64,000 nucleotides of DNA from Modicisalibacter radicis (GCF_900961225.1 NZ_CAAHFN010000054.1:124001-188000); one strand, 5' to 3'. Counted from the stretch's first letter, positions 18,968-28,507 are shown. Notes: generated from the letters alone by a model not told the origin. Made by a program: numbers and translations.

Positions 18968-20278
18968 TTACTGGTAGTAGCCGGCCTGGCGCATGGTGCG
19001 TTCGACCGAGCGCTGGGCCTGGTCGAGGGCGGCATCGACCGGCTGCTGGCCGGACAGGGCGGCACCGACCATCTGGCCGACCTGGGTCCCCACCGCCTGG
19101 AACTCGGGGATGTTGACGGTCTGCACGCCGATGTACGGGCTCGGCTTGAGCGTCGAATCGGTGGGGTCGGCGGTCTGGATGGCGTTGAGCACGAAGTCGG
19201 CGAACGGCGCGGCTTGTTGATACTCGGGATTCTCGTAGGTGGACTCGCGGGTGCCCGGCGGCACGCTGGTCCAGCCTTCGGTCTCGCCGACCAGTTCGAT
19301 GTACTCCTGCGAGGTCGCCCAGGTGATGAAGGTCTTGGCGGCGTCCTTGGCATCCGACGAGGCGGGGATCGCCAGCGTCCACGACCACAGCCAGTTGGCG
19401 CCCTTCGGGGTCTTGGCGATCGGCGCCGGGGCGAAGCCCAGCTTGTCGGCCACCTGCGACTCGTCGGGATTGTAGAGTCGTCCGGCGGCGGACGTGGCGT
19501 CGACCCACATGCCGCACTTGCCGCTGGAGAACAGCGCCTGGTTCTCGTTGAAGCCGTTGGAGGTCGCCCCCGGCGGGCCGTAGTTGTTCATCAGGTCGAC
19601 GTAGAAGCCGACCGCCTCCTTCCACTCCGGCGAGTTGATTTCGGGATGCCACTCCTCGTCGAACCAGCGGCCGCCGAAGGTATTGACCAGCGTGGTGACG
19701 AAGGCCATGTTCTCGCCCCAGCCCGGCTTGCCGCGCAGGCAGATGCCATAGACGCCGTTGTCGGGATCGTGGACCTGGCTCGCCCAGTCCCTGACCTGCT
19801 GCCAGGTCGGCTGTTCGGGCATCTCGATGCCGGCCTGCTCGAACAGGTCGGTACGGTAGTACATCATCGAGCTTTCGCCGTAGAACGGCAGCGCGTAGAG
19901 CGAACCGTCCTGGCTCAGGCCGTCGCGTATCGGCTTGAGCAGGTCCTGTTCATTGTAGCTCTCGGGCAGGTCGTCGAGCTCGACCAGCCAGTCCTGCTTG
20001 GCCCAGATCGGCACTTCGTAGGTGCCGATGGTCATGACGTCGAACTGGCCGCCGTCGGTGGCGATGTCGGTGGTCAGGCGCTGACGCAGGACGTTTTCCT
20101 CGAGCACCACCCATTCAAGGTCGATGTCCGGGTGCGCCTTTTCGAATTCGTCGGTCAGCCCCTGCATGATGATCATGTCGTTGTTGTTCACCGTGGCCAC
20201 GGTGATGGTCTCGGCGTGGGCCGAGACGGAAGCGAGGGCGATGGCCCCCGCGAGCGGAATCTTGTGCTGTAACCGCAT
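18968..20278 (-). CDS. smoE: polyol ABC transporter periplasmic binding protein
   Basis: A 436-residue secreted solute-binding protein. Signal peptide of about 22 residues (MRLQHK, hydrophobic core, cleavage after SAHA). The mature part is a family-1 extracellular solute-binding protein of the sorbitol/mannitol (SmoE/MtlE) subgroup, with GENMAFVTTLVNTFGGRWFDE typical there when read in two halves around residue 220. ATG 20278 has AAGGGG 7 bases upstream; the frame extends to 20335 but that would spoil the signal peptide. It is the first gene of the transport block, preceded by a promoter-like AT-rich region with two palindromes. Confidence 0.92.
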   Translation of the reverse strand: MRLQHKIPLAGAIALASVSAHAETITVATVNNNDMIIMQGLTDEFEKAHPDIDLEWVVLEENVLRQRLTTDIATDGGQFDVMTIGTYEVPIWAKQDWLVELDDLPESYNEQDLLKPIRDGLSQDGSLYALPFYGESSMMYYRTDLFEQAGIEMPEQPTWQQVRDWASQVHDPDNGVYGICLRGKPGWGENMAFVTTLVNTFGGRWFDEEWHPEINSPEWKEAVGFYVDLMNNYGPPGATSNGFNENQALFSSGKCGMWVDATSAAGRLYNPDESQVADKLGFAPAPIAKTPKGANWLWSWTLAIPASSDAKDAAKTFITWATSQEYIELVGETEGWTSVPPGTRESTYENPEYQQAAPFADFVLNAIQTADPTDSTLKPSPYIGVQTVNIPEFQAVGTQVGQMVGAALSGQQPVDAALDQAQRSVERTMRQAGYYQ

Positions 20279-20312
20279 GGCATGCCCCTTGGCGGAGAGT
20301 GTTGGGTTCTTG

Positions 20313-20350
20313 TTGATCAATCTACTCAACAGCAATGCAAATGATCATTT
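20313..20350. promoter_or_regulatory. TGATCA-centred palindromes upstream of smoE (candidate SorC-type operator)
   Basis: The 114-bp gap between the regulator and smoE is AT-rich, unlike its surroundings. It holds a perfect 12-bp palindrome AAATGATCATTT (20339-20350) and an 8-bp palindrome TTGATCAA (20313-20320). Their centres are 28 bp apart, near-integral helical turns. A run of seven T on the minus strand lies just upstream. This is where a SorC-family regulator made by the adjacent gene would be expected to bind; binding itself is inferred. Confidence 0.45.
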
Positions 20351-20392
20351 AGGGCATCAAAAAAAGCAAATTTCCGCTTCTTATACTTTGGC

Positions 20393-21358
20393 CTAAGTGC
20401 CTTCATTATCAATGATATAGCGCGCCGCCTGCTCGTCGGTGACCAGCCCCTTGAGCCACCCGCCGCGCAACGCGGCCAGTATCGCCGGCCCCTTGTCGCG
20501 TCCGCCGGCGAGCCCCACCAGGGTCTGGGCGGCGAGTCGCTGCAACGCCAGGCTGGTGATGCGCTGGGTGATCGGGCACTCGATCAGCTCGCCGCGGGCG
20601 TTGAACGGCCAGCCCAGCAGCTCGCCCACCGCGCCGGCATCGAGCAGTTCGCTCAGCTCGGCCTCGCTGATGAAGTGATCCTGGAACAGCGTGGCCTGCG
20701 GGTCGATGCGGCCGATGCCGATGAACCCCGCCTCGGACTCCATGGCCACGTCGCTGACCGCGCGCACCAGCGGCTGGGCGAGCAGCGCGTGCTTCTCCGC
20801 CACCGAGCCGGCGACCACCGGGGCGGGCAGCAGGAAGCGTTCGGCGCCGGTCTTGTCGGCCAGCACCATCACCCCGTCGTAGCGGTTGGCCGAGCCGTCG
20901 CGGGCAATGTTGCCGACCAGCGAGACGAAGCGATGCTGGGGCCGCTCGATACGGCTCAACGCCTCGACGGTGGCGCGCACCGCGCGACCGGTACCCAGCG
21001 ACAGGGTCAGCGGCTCGGCGCGATCGACGTAGCGCAGCAGCCGCTCGGCACCGGCCTGGGCGATGAAGTGCGAGGTGTTGTCGCGGGGGTCGCGATTGTC
21101 GGGGTCGGAGGGCACCACGTCGCAGAAGCTCAGCCCGAAGCGCGACACCAGCGCATCCGCCATCGCCATGCAGCTGGCCAGCGGATGGTCGATATGCACC
21201 TTGACCAGCCCCTCCTGGCGGGCCAGGGCCAGCAGGCGCTGGACGCCGGGCCGCGACACGCCCAGTTGGCCGGCGATCTCGTCCTGGGTGCGTCCGCCGA
21301 CATAGGAGAGCCAGGCCGCACGGGCGGCCTGGTCGAGCTTGAGTTGATACTTGTCCAC
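20393..21358 (-). CDS. SorC/DeoR-family sugar-binding transcriptional regulator
   Basis: A 321-residue regulator: an N-terminal winged-helix region with RTQDEIAGQLGVSRPGVQRL (about residues 23-42), and a C-terminal sugar-isomerase-like effector domain (SorC, LSLGTGRAVRATVEAL). Such proteins bind a sugar phosphate and control the adjacent polyol operon, here the genes from smoE to tal on the same strand. The start is GTG 21358 with GGGAGG 7 bases upstream. Separated by 114 bp from smoE, so the transport block probably has its own promoter. Confidence 0.9.
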   Translation of the reverse strand: MDKYQLKLDQAARAAWLSYVGGRTQDEIAGQLGVSRPGVQRLLALARQEGLVKVHIDHPLASCMAMADALVSRFGLSFCDVVPSDPDNRDPRDNTSHFIAQAGAERLLRYVDRAEPLTLSLGTGRAVRATVEALSRIERPQHRFVSLVGNIARDGSANRYDGVMVLADKTGAERFLLPAPVVAGSVAEKHALLAQPLVRAVSDVAMESEAGFIGIGRIDPQATLFQDHFISEAELSELLDAGAVGELLGWPFNARGELIECPITQRITSLALQRLAAQTLVGLAGGRDKGPAILAALRGGWLKGLVTDEQAARYIIDNEGT

Positions 21359-21457
21359 GCCATGACCTCCCGGGCAACGATGCGCCGAATCATCGCAGCC
21401 CGAACACGGCGGGACAATATGTGCGCGGTGACAAACGAGTCCGCGCGACGCCCGCAG

Positions 21458-22855
21458 CTAACCGCTGGAGCCCGCCACGCCGGGCAACCAGACATGGGCG
21501 GCGAGCCCGCCCAGCGCCGCGTCGTCGAGACTCAGCGTGCCGCCGTAGAGGGTCATCAGGTCCTCGACGATCGCCAGCCCCAGCCCCGAGCCGGAGCGCC
21601 GCTCGTCGAGTCGCGCGCCCCGCGCCAGCGCCGCCTCGCGCTGCTCGGCGCTCATTCCCGGGCCGTCGTCCTCGATACTCAGCCGCACCCCGCCGGCCTC
21701 GCCGGTCACGCGCAGGCTCACCCGCCGTCCGGCCCAGCGCAGCGCATTGTCGAGCAGGTTGCCGACCAGTTCCTGCAGGTCCTGCGGGTCCATGCGTACG
21801 GCGAGACTCGCATCGATGTCGCGCTCGAGTGCGATCCCGCGCCGTCCGGCCAGGCGAGCCAGGCCGTCGACCACCGGCGCGATCGCCTCGCCCAGGCGCA
21901 CCCGACCGGCCAGTGTCGCGCCGCCGGCGGCCGAGGCCCGCGCCAGGTGATGGCGCACCGCCTCGTCGATGCGCCCCAGCTCGTCGCGCACCTGGCGCCG
22001 TTCACCCTCGGGCAGCCGGTCGGAAAGCGCCTGCAGCACGCTGACCGGGGTCTTCAGGGCATGGGCCAGGTTACCGGCGGCGCTGCGCCCGCGCTCGATC
22101 AGCCGACGGTCGCGCTCGAGCACCTCGTTCATCGCCGTGGCCAGCTCGCTCAGTTCGCCGGGCAGGCGGGTATCCAGGCGCTGGTCCTGGCCGGCCTCGA
22201 TCCGCGTGAGATTGGCATGCAGCCGACGCAGCGGCGCCAGCCCCCAGCGGATCTGCACCGCCAGGCCACACAGCAACAGCGCGCCGAGGGTCAGCAGCGA
22301 CAACCCCAGCAGCCATTCGAAACGCGCCACCTCGGCCTCGAGCTCCTCGCGCGAGGCGGCGACGCTGACATGCAGGCGCTGCGGATGGCCGGCCAGGCGC
22401 ACGTCACGCTCGATGACCCGCAACGGCTCGCCACGCGGCCCGGTGATGTTGCGCAGGGTGACCCCGTCGGCCATCGACACCGGCAGGCGCTGATCCCACA
22501 GCGAGCGCGAGACCAGCGAGGTGCCGTGGTCGTCGCTGACCTGCCAGTACCAGCCCGAAAATACCCGCTCGAAGCGCGCGTCGCCCAGCGAGCGCGAGAT
22601 CTGCAGGCGCTGCTCGGCGGGATTGTAATCGAGATCGGCAAGCACCACCTGAAGCAGCGAGCGTAGCCGCTGGTCGAACGAGGCGGTCACCGATTCGCGA
22701 AAGTTGTAGGCCAGTCCGGCCCCCGCCAGCGGCAGGATCGCCACCACCAGCGCCAGCGACGCCGCCAGCAGCCGGCGGCTCAGCGACCAGCCGGCGGGGC
22801 GCGTGGCCAGTGCCCGCAGACGCGCCTTGACCGCCCTCCATGGGTGCGTTGCCAC
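21458..22855 (-). CDS. sensor histidine kinase (PhoQ/QseC-like)
   Basis: A 465-residue membrane kinase. TM1 at about residues 30-50, periplasmic sensor of about 130 residues, TM2 at about 182-201, HAMP-like linker, phosphoacceptor His265 in NLAHALKTPVSVLQ, N-box NLLDNALRW, and the G boxes DDGPGMS and GSGLGLAIV. The start is GTG 22855, 8 bp after the response regulator stop; the open frame further upstream only shadows the regulator gene. It likely senses periplasmic cations, peptides or envelope stress, as in PhoQ/QseC relatives, but the ligand is unknown. Confidence 0.88.
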   Translation of the reverse strand: MATHPWRAVKARLRALATRPAGWSLSRRLLAASLALVVAILPLAGAGLAYNFRESVTASFDQRLRSLLQVVLADLDYNPAEQRLQISRSLGDARFERVFSGWYWQVSDDHGTSLVSRSLWDQRLPVSMADGVTLRNITGPRGEPLRVIERDVRLAGHPQRLHVSVAASREELEAEVARFEWLLGLSLLTLGALLLCGLAVQIRWGLAPLRRLHANLTRIEAGQDQRLDTRLPGELSELATAMNEVLERDRRLIERGRSAAGNLAHALKTPVSVLQALSDRLPEGERRQVRDELGRIDEAVRHHLARASAAGGATLAGRVRLGEAIAPVVDGLARLAGRRGIALERDIDASLAVRMDPQDLQELVGNLLDNALRWAGRRVSLRVTGEAGGVRLSIEDDGPGMSAEQREAALARGARLDERRSGSGLGLAIVEDLMTLYGGTLSLDDAALGGLAAHVWLPGVAGSSG

Positions 22856-22863
22856 GGCGCCGC

Positions 22864-23538
22864 TCAAGCCTCGCCGGCCTCGATCGCCAGCACCCGGTAG
22901 CCCTGGCCGCGCAGGGTCTCGATACGCTCGCTGCCGAGCTTGCGGCGCAGCCGGCTGATCTGCACGTCGATGACGTTGGAGTCGGGCTCGTGGTCGCGAT
23001 CGTAGACGTGTTCGGCCAGCTCGCTGCGGCTGACGATGCGCGGCGCGGCATGCATCAGGTAGGCGAGCAGTCGCGACTCCTGGGCGGTCAGGGTCACCGG
23101 ACGCCCGGCCAGGGTGACGCTGGCGGTATGGGTGTCGAAGGCCAGCTCGCCGAGCGTCAGCACCGGATGGGCGTGGCCATGGCTGCGCCGCACCAGCGCC
23201 CGCAGGCGAAACAGCACCTCGGCGGTCTCGAACGGCTTGGTGACGTAGTCGTCGGCGCCGGCGGAGAAGCCGGCGGCCTTGTCCGACCAGCGCTCGCGGG
23301 CGGTGAGCACCAGCACCGGCAGATCGATAGCGTCGTCGCGCCACTGCGCCAGCCAGCGAGTGCCATCCCCATCCGGCAGGCCCAGGTCGAGCACCACCGC
23401 GTCGTAGCGTTCGGTACGCACCAGGAAGTCGGCCTCGCCGCCGCTGTCCACGCTCTCGACCAGCACGCCGGCGTCGCGTAGCGACTCACCGAGCGCCGCG
23501 GCCAGGGCCCGGTCGTCCTCTACCAGCAATACTTTCAT
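22864..23538 (-). CDS. OmpR-family response regulator (PhoP/QseB-like)
   Basis: A 224-residue two-domain regulator. The receiver has acidic pocket Glu7-Asp8-Asp9, phosphoacceptor Asp51 and Lys101 in YVTKPF; the C-terminal winged helix has VIDVQISRLRRKLG. It lies 8 bp ahead of the kinase and 10 bp after a PepSY gene, making a three-gene operon. The tandem repeats at 23914-23970 are its most likely binding site, as PhoP/PmrA/QseB proteins bind direct repeats with 11-bp spacing. Confidence 0.93.
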   Translation of the reverse strand: MKVLLVEDDRALAAALGESLRDAGVLVESVDSGGEADFLVRTERYDAVVLDLGLPDGDGTRWLAQWRDDAIDLPVLVLTARERWSDKAAGFSAGADDYVTKPFETAEVLFRLRALVRRSHGHAHPVLTLGELAFDTHTASVTLAGRPVTLTAQESRLLAYLMHAAPRIVSRSELAEHVYDRDHEPDSNVIDVQISRLRRKLGSERIETLRGQGYRVLAIEAGEA

Positions 23539-23548
23539 GGCAACCCGT

Positions 23549-23890
23549 TCATGGTCGTTTCATCGCCTCGACATTGACACCGTCGATCTCCAGCAGCTCA
23601 CCGCTGGCGGCGTCGAACTCGAACTCTACCAGCTGACCCTGGGGACCGATCATCTCGATCTCGTACCGGGTCGCGTCGTCGTCGCGCTCGAGCTCCACCT
23701 CGAGCACCTGGCCGAGGTAATTGGCCTGCAGCCAGTCGAGCACGCTGGGCAGCGACACCAGCCGCCCCTGGCGGACCTCGTCGTGCAACTGGCGCCAGTC
23801 GTCATCGGCCGGCGCGGCAAGCGGCAGGCCCAGCAGCGCCACCAGCGACAGCGCCCGACAGACAGCGATCGCAGCTTGGGAGATAGTCAT
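23549..23890 (-). CDS. secreted PepSY-domain protein
   Basis: A 113-residue periplasmic protein with a signal peptide (MTISQAAIAVCRALSL, cleavage near AAPA) and a single PepSY-like domain ending YEIEMIGPQGQLVEFEFD and SGELLEIDG. PepSY proteins next to two-component systems usually modulate the sensor kinase or protease activity in the envelope. The exact start is uncertain: ATG 23890 sits too close to its GGGAAG, and ATG 23926 or 23974 would add 12 or 28 residues. It begins the operon PepSY-response regulator-kinase. Confidence 0.75.
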   Translation of the reverse strand: MTISQAAIAVCRALSLVALLGLPLAAPADDDWRQLHDEVRQGRLVSLPSVLDWLQANYLGQVLEVELERDDDATRYEIEMIGPQGQLVEFEFDAASGELLEIDGVNVEAMKRP

Positions 23891-23913
23891 CTTCCCAGCT
23901 TGCCAAAAGCGCC

Positions 23914-23970
23914 ATGAACGCGCCATGAACGTCGACGCCAGCCGGTCCGAAAATGAACGCCCCATGAACG
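23914..23970. promoter_or_regulatory. double tandem repeat of ATGAACG (candidate response-regulator box)
   Basis: Four copies of ATGAACG, at 23914, 23925, 23953 and 23964. They form two pairs, each with an 11-bp period (one helical turn), 39 bp apart. On the minus strand each pair reads TTCAT-N6-TTCAT. They lie between the two divergent PepSY genes. Direct repeats with this spacing are the standard sites of PhoP/PmrA/QseB-type regulators, so both transcripts may be controlled together. Confidence 0.6.
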
Positions 23971-24051
23971 ACATCTTCAGATCGCAGCAAGGTCCTGCGG
24001 CGTAAAACGGGTCTCGACATCACACGGCAACCGCCGCAAAGGAGACGCGAC

Positions 24052-24525
24052 ATGAAGACACTGCGTATGCTGATGGTACCCGTGGCCTTTTCCGGTGGCC
24101 TTTCGAGCCAGGCACTGGCCGACGACGGCAGCGTGACCTTCGCCGAACTGGATTCGCTGCTCGCCTCGGCGGGCCAGCACGGTTTCGCCGCCTTCGAGGA
24201 GATCGCCGTCGAGGACGGCGGGCGCATCGAGATGGAGGGCTGGCGCGACGACGGCTGGCAACTCGATGTCGAGATGCTGCAGAGCGACGGCTCGCTGACC
24301 CGCGAAGCGCAGCAAGTTGGCGACATCCCCCAGTGGAGCCTTGCCGGTGGCGATGTCGAGCAGGCCCTGAACGTCGCACGCCAATCCGGCCTGCAACGAT
24401 TCGAGTCACTCGATGTCGATGAATCGGGTCACCTCGAAATCGAAGGGTACGACAACCAGCACCGCGAGATCGATCTGCGCCTCGACGGCAGCGATTTCTC
24501 GGTCATCGGAGTGGACAATGACTGA
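24052..24525 (+). CDS. secreted PepSY-domain protein (two repeats)
   Basis: A 157-residue protein with a signal peptide ending near SSQALA (about residue 23) and two PepSY-like halves: FAAFEEIAVEDGGRIEMEG at about 45-63 and LQRFESLDVDESGHLEIEG at about 114-132. It is strongly acidic. AAGGAGA lies 8 bases before the ATG. It is divergent from the PepSY-regulator-kinase operon, and its stop overlaps the next gene's start. A role in sensing or protecting against cations or envelope stress is inferred. Confidence 0.8.
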   Translation: MKTLRMLMVPVAFSGGLSSQALADDGSVTFAELDSLLASAGQHGFAAFEEIAVEDGGRIEMEGWRDDGWQLDVEMLQSDGSLTREAQQVGDIPQWSLAGGDVEQALNVARQSGLQRFESLDVDESGHLEIEGYDNQHREIDLRLDGSDFSVIGVDND

Positions 24526-24931
24526 ACGCAACGACTCTCGCCAAGGCTTCGACGCGCGCACCGGCGCCGACCGGAACAACGCCGCCTGGCAGGCGGCCCG
24601 GAACTGGCAGGAACGCGCGCGACGTGCGCGGCCTTCCAGCTCGATGAGCGGCCCGCGGCTGTTCTTCACCTGGCTGATGTTCGGCGTGCTGATGCTCGTC
24701 GGGAGCGTGCTGGGGCTGTTCTTCCTGCTGGTCGGCTGGCTGATGCTGCCGCTGGTGCGTCATCGCATGAAGAAGCAGGCCGAGGCGTTTCGCGCCCGCC
24801 AGGCCCGGAACATCGGCGGCGCCCCCGATCACGACGCCCATCGGCCAGGCCGCCAGGACGTCCTGGAGGGCGATTACGAAGTGCGCGACGAATCCTCTCG
24901 CCAGGCGCGGGACCGCGACGGGTTTCGCTAG
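24518..24931 (+). CDS. membrane protein of unknown function, coupled to PepSY gene
   Basis: A 137-residue protein: a hydrophilic N-terminal half rich in Arg/Gln, one long hydrophobic region at about residues 46-80 (probably two closely spaced helices), then a basic segment and a charged tail. Its ATG lies inside the last codons of the PepSY gene (8-bp overlap), so the two are co-translated. I recognise no family. Co-expression with the PepSY/two-component module suggests an envelope role. Confidence 0.65.
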   Translation: MTERNDSRQGFDARTGADRNNAAWQAARNWQERARRARPSSSMSGPRLFFTWLMFGVLMLVGSVLGLFFLLVGWLMLPLVRHRMKKQAEAFRARQARNIGGAPDHDAHRPGRQDVLEGDYEVRDESSRQARDRDGFR

Positions 24932-24963
24932 ATCGTCCGGGCCGGGTTGATACCCGGCGCGCG

Positions 24964-24992
24964 AAAAAAACCCGCGTTGGGGTTACGCGGGT
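24964..24992 (-). terminator. rho-independent terminator for the ion-channel gene
   Basis: Stem ACCCGCG (24970-24976) with CGCGGGT (24986-24992) and a 9-base loop, followed on the minus strand by seven T. It lies about 135 bp past the channel stop codon, so the channel mRNA would have a long structured 3' end. Confidence 0.7.
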
Positions 24993-25036
24993 CGAGGTGG
25001 GTGGAGCTTAGATGCACTCGGATCATGCATAAGCCC

Positions 25037-25110
25037 GTCTGGTTGGCTTCCAGACACCGTCAGCCTAGGGGCTGGCCGACGATATCTCCAATGCATCGTC
25101 GCCATTGGAG
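25037..25110. other. cluster of three hairpins downstream of the ion-channel gene
   Basis: Three consecutive inverted repeats: GTCTGG/CCAGAC (25037-25055), CAGCC/GGCTG (25061-25074) and CTCCAATG/CATTGGAG (25086-25110). They fill the region between the channel stop and its terminator. They could be 3' UTR structure, a small RNA or a degenerate repeat; no family was recognised. Confidence 0.4.
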
Positions 25111-25126
25111 CGATAAAGCGAATCAA

Positions 25127-26029
25127 TCATTCCTTGCGCTCGCCCGAGTCGCCGCTCACGGGCGAGTCCACGCCGGGCGAATCCACGCCGGGCGAATCCA
25201 CGCCGGGCGCCCGTCCTGCCTCGTCATCGCCGGTCGCCCTTTCTGCCTCGGCATCCCGCGAATGCCCATCCAGCTCCGGATGCAGCGTACCCAGCGTCTC
25301 GCGTAACGCGCGCACCTCTGCGTTCAACTGTGCCACCTGGTGACCGAGCTGGCGCACCATTTCCCTGTCCGCCTTGTGCTGGCGCGTTTCGCGCTCGCTC
25401 TGGTCGGCGATGAACAGTGAGCTGACATAGGCGGCGAAGCTGCCGAACAGCCCGACGCCGCAGATCATCAGCATTACCGCCACCACGCGCCCCTGGGTGG
25501 TGACCGGGTAGTAGTCGCCGTAGCCGACCGTGGTGACCGTGACGACGGCCCACCACAGCGCCTCTTCGGCGGTATCGATCGGGCTGTCGGGATTGGGGCT
25601 CTCGACCAGCAGCATGGTGGTCGCGCCGAAGGCCAGCAGCAGCACGGTCAATGCGGCCGCCGAGGCCAGCACGCCCTGCGCCTTGTTGCGGAACAGCAGC
25701 CGCCAGATCAACTCCAGCGACTTCAGCGCCCGCAGCAGGCGAATGAGCTGCACCACGCGAACCGCCTTGGCGCCCATCAGCCAGCCGGCGGGAATGCTCG
25801 CCAGCAGATCGATCCAGCCCCAGCGCATGTAGCGCCACTTGTTCTCGGCGGCACGCAGGCGCACGCAGAAGTCGGCGAAGAAGAACACGCAGACCACCAG
25901 GTCCATGTACTGGAGCAGGCGCGACACCTCGGGCGCCAGCGCGAAGAAGGTATCGGCGATCAGCGCGCCCAGCACGTAGAACGACAGCACCAGGATGAGC
26001 AGTTGAAACGGCGTTATGCGATCTTGCAT
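25127..26029 (-). CDS. voltage-gated-type potassium channel family protein
   Basis: A 300-residue ion channel with about six membrane helices. It has an Arg-rich S4-like helix (AVRVVQLIRLLRALKSLELI near residues 88-107) and the K+ selectivity filter TVTTVGYGDYYP before the last helix. Then come a coiled-coil-like stretch (VRQLGHQVAQLNAEVRAL) and an acidic tail holding three GVDSP repeats. It probably conducts K+ through the inner membrane. The start ATG 26029 fits. Its tail repeat is directly visible in DNA (25161-25205). Confidence 0.88.
   Translation of the reverse strand: MQDRITPFQLLILVLSFYVLGALIADTFFALAPEVSRLLQYMDLVVCVFFFADFCVRLRAAENKWRYMRWGWIDLLASIPAGWLMGAKAVRVVQLIRLLRALKSLELIWRLLFRNKAQGVLASAAALTVLLLAFGATTMLLVESPNPDSPIDTAEEALWWAVVTVTTVGYGDYYPVTTQGRVVAVMLMICGVGLFGSFAAYVSSLFIADQSERETRQHKADREMVRQLGHQVAQLNAEVRALRETLGTLHPELDGHSRDAEAERATGDDEAGRAPGVDSPGVDSPGVDSPVSGDSGERKE
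25161..25205. repeat. three 15-bp tandem repeats in the channel gene tail
   Basis: Units GGCGAGTCCACGCCG (25161-25175), GGCGAATCCACGCCG (25176-25190) and the same again (25191-25205) encode three GVDSP pentads. Being in frame and nearly identical, they can change copy number by slippage without breaking the reading frame. Confidence 0.9.
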
Positions 26030-26130
26030 GGGCAGCCAGGCCGTGCGGCGGATGAAGCCATCGAGGATAGCGCCGGCCGGTCGGCCTGGCGACCCCGACG
26101 CCCGCCGAGTGCGTACGCCAGGCAGGGATG

Positions 26131-26161
26131 AAAAGGCCCCGCCGGCACGGGACCAGGCGGG
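26131..26161 (-). terminator. probable terminator downstream of pobA
   Basis: CCCGCC (26138-26143) and GGCGGG (26156-26161) form a stem with a 12-base loop, followed on the minus strand by CCTTTTC. It lies about 55 bp past the pobA stop. The short stem and weak T-run keep confidence moderate. Confidence 0.5.
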
Positions 26162-26214
26162 TCAAGGAGGGCAGGCCGGGGCGTCCAGCGGGCTCGCACC
26201 CCGGCGGTCGAAGG

Positions 26215-27570
<1,356 letters not shown>

Positions 27571-27625
27571 TAGGGTCTGCGATGATCGCCGGGTGCCGGG
27601 CACACGCAGCGCAGGAGCAAGCACC

Positions 27626-28507
27626 ATGGCCGACTGGCCGCACGACATCGTCCCGGTCTTTCAGCTGTACGGCGAGACCGGCCACTGGCCGACCCCCGAT
27701 CTGCTGCACTGCGAATCGATCGCCGCGCGCAGCCGCCTGCACGACTGGCACATCAAGCCGCACCGCCACGCCGACCTGCTGCATCTGCTGTATATCCGTA
27801 CGGGGCGGGTACGGCTGCATCTGGAGGGGCACGAACGCGACCTTGAGGGCCCGTTGTCGATCGTCGTACCGGCCGTGGCGATCCATGGCTTTCGTTTCTC
27901 GAGCGATATCGACGGCCATATCATCAGCCTGGCCAAGCCTCTCGCCGACCATCTGGATCGCCGCCTCGCGCCGCTCGGCGAGGTGCTTGCCCGGGCCGCG
28001 CACTACCCGCTCGCCGGCCAGCCCGAGCATGACGCCGTCGCCGAGCTGGTAGCGCGCATCGATGGCGAATACCGCCAGCCGGCCCCGGGTCGCGAGGCGC
28101 TGCTGCATGCACTGGTCCAGGCGCTTGCCGTGCAACTCGCGCGGCGTGCCGAGCGGCGCCGGCCGAGTCGCGCCCTGCCCCACGACCGGGGTCAGGTCCA
28201 CGTGCAGCGTTTCCAGGCACTGATCGAGGCGCGTTACGCCGAGCAACCCACCATCGAGTCCCTGGCCGGCGAGCTTGGCCTGACCAGCGCCCATCTCAAC
28301 ACCCTGTGCCGGCGCCTGGCCGCGCGCAGCGCGCTGCAGCTCCTGCATGAACGATTGCTGCTAGAAGCCAAGCGCCAGCTCACCTACACCAACATGACCG
28401 TCGGCCAGATCGCCGACATGCTGGGGTTTTCCGAGCCCGGCTATTTCGCCCGCTTCTTCAAGCGCCACACCGGCCAGTCGCCCAAGGCGTTTCGCTCGAG
28501 CCGCTGA
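27626..28507 (+). CDS. pobR: AraC-family activator of pobA
   Basis: A 293-residue regulator with an N-terminal cupin-like effector domain (HIKPHRHADLLHLLYI) and a C-terminal double helix-turn-helix; the AraC signature covers about residues 190-290, with IADMLGFSEPGYFARFFKR. It matches the AraC-type PobR of Pseudomonas/Azotobacter, which activates pobA in response to 4-hydroxybenzoate. ATG 27626 has CAGGAG 9 bases upstream, and the gene is divergent from pobA. Confidence 0.9.
   Translation: MADWPHDIVPVFQLYGETGHWPTPDLLHCESIAARSRLHDWHIKPHRHADLLHLLYIRTGRVRLHLEGHERDLEGPLSIVVPAVAIHGFRFSSDIDGHIISLAKPLADHLDRRLAPLGEVLARAAHYPLAGQPEHDAVAELVARIDGEYRQPAPGREALLHALVQALAVQLARRAERRRPSRALPHDRGQVHVQRFQALIEARYAEQPTIESLAGELGLTSAHLNTLCRRLAARSALQLLHERLLLEAKRQLTYTNMTVGQIADMLGFSEPGYFARFFKRHTGQSPKAFRSSR

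Noticed and set aside
20675..22666. A long open frame (663 codons) on the plus strand
   Set aside because: It is antisense to the SorC regulator and histidine kinase genes, has no family similarity, and arises from high-GC codon usage.
24993..25126. Possible tRNA or tmRNA in the hairpin-rich gap
   Set aside because: No cloverleaf, no TTCRANYC-type T-loop and no CCA end could be fitted.
25161..25205. Possible CRISPR-like array from the regular repeats
   Set aside because: The 15-bp units are contiguous with no spacers and lie inside a reading frame.
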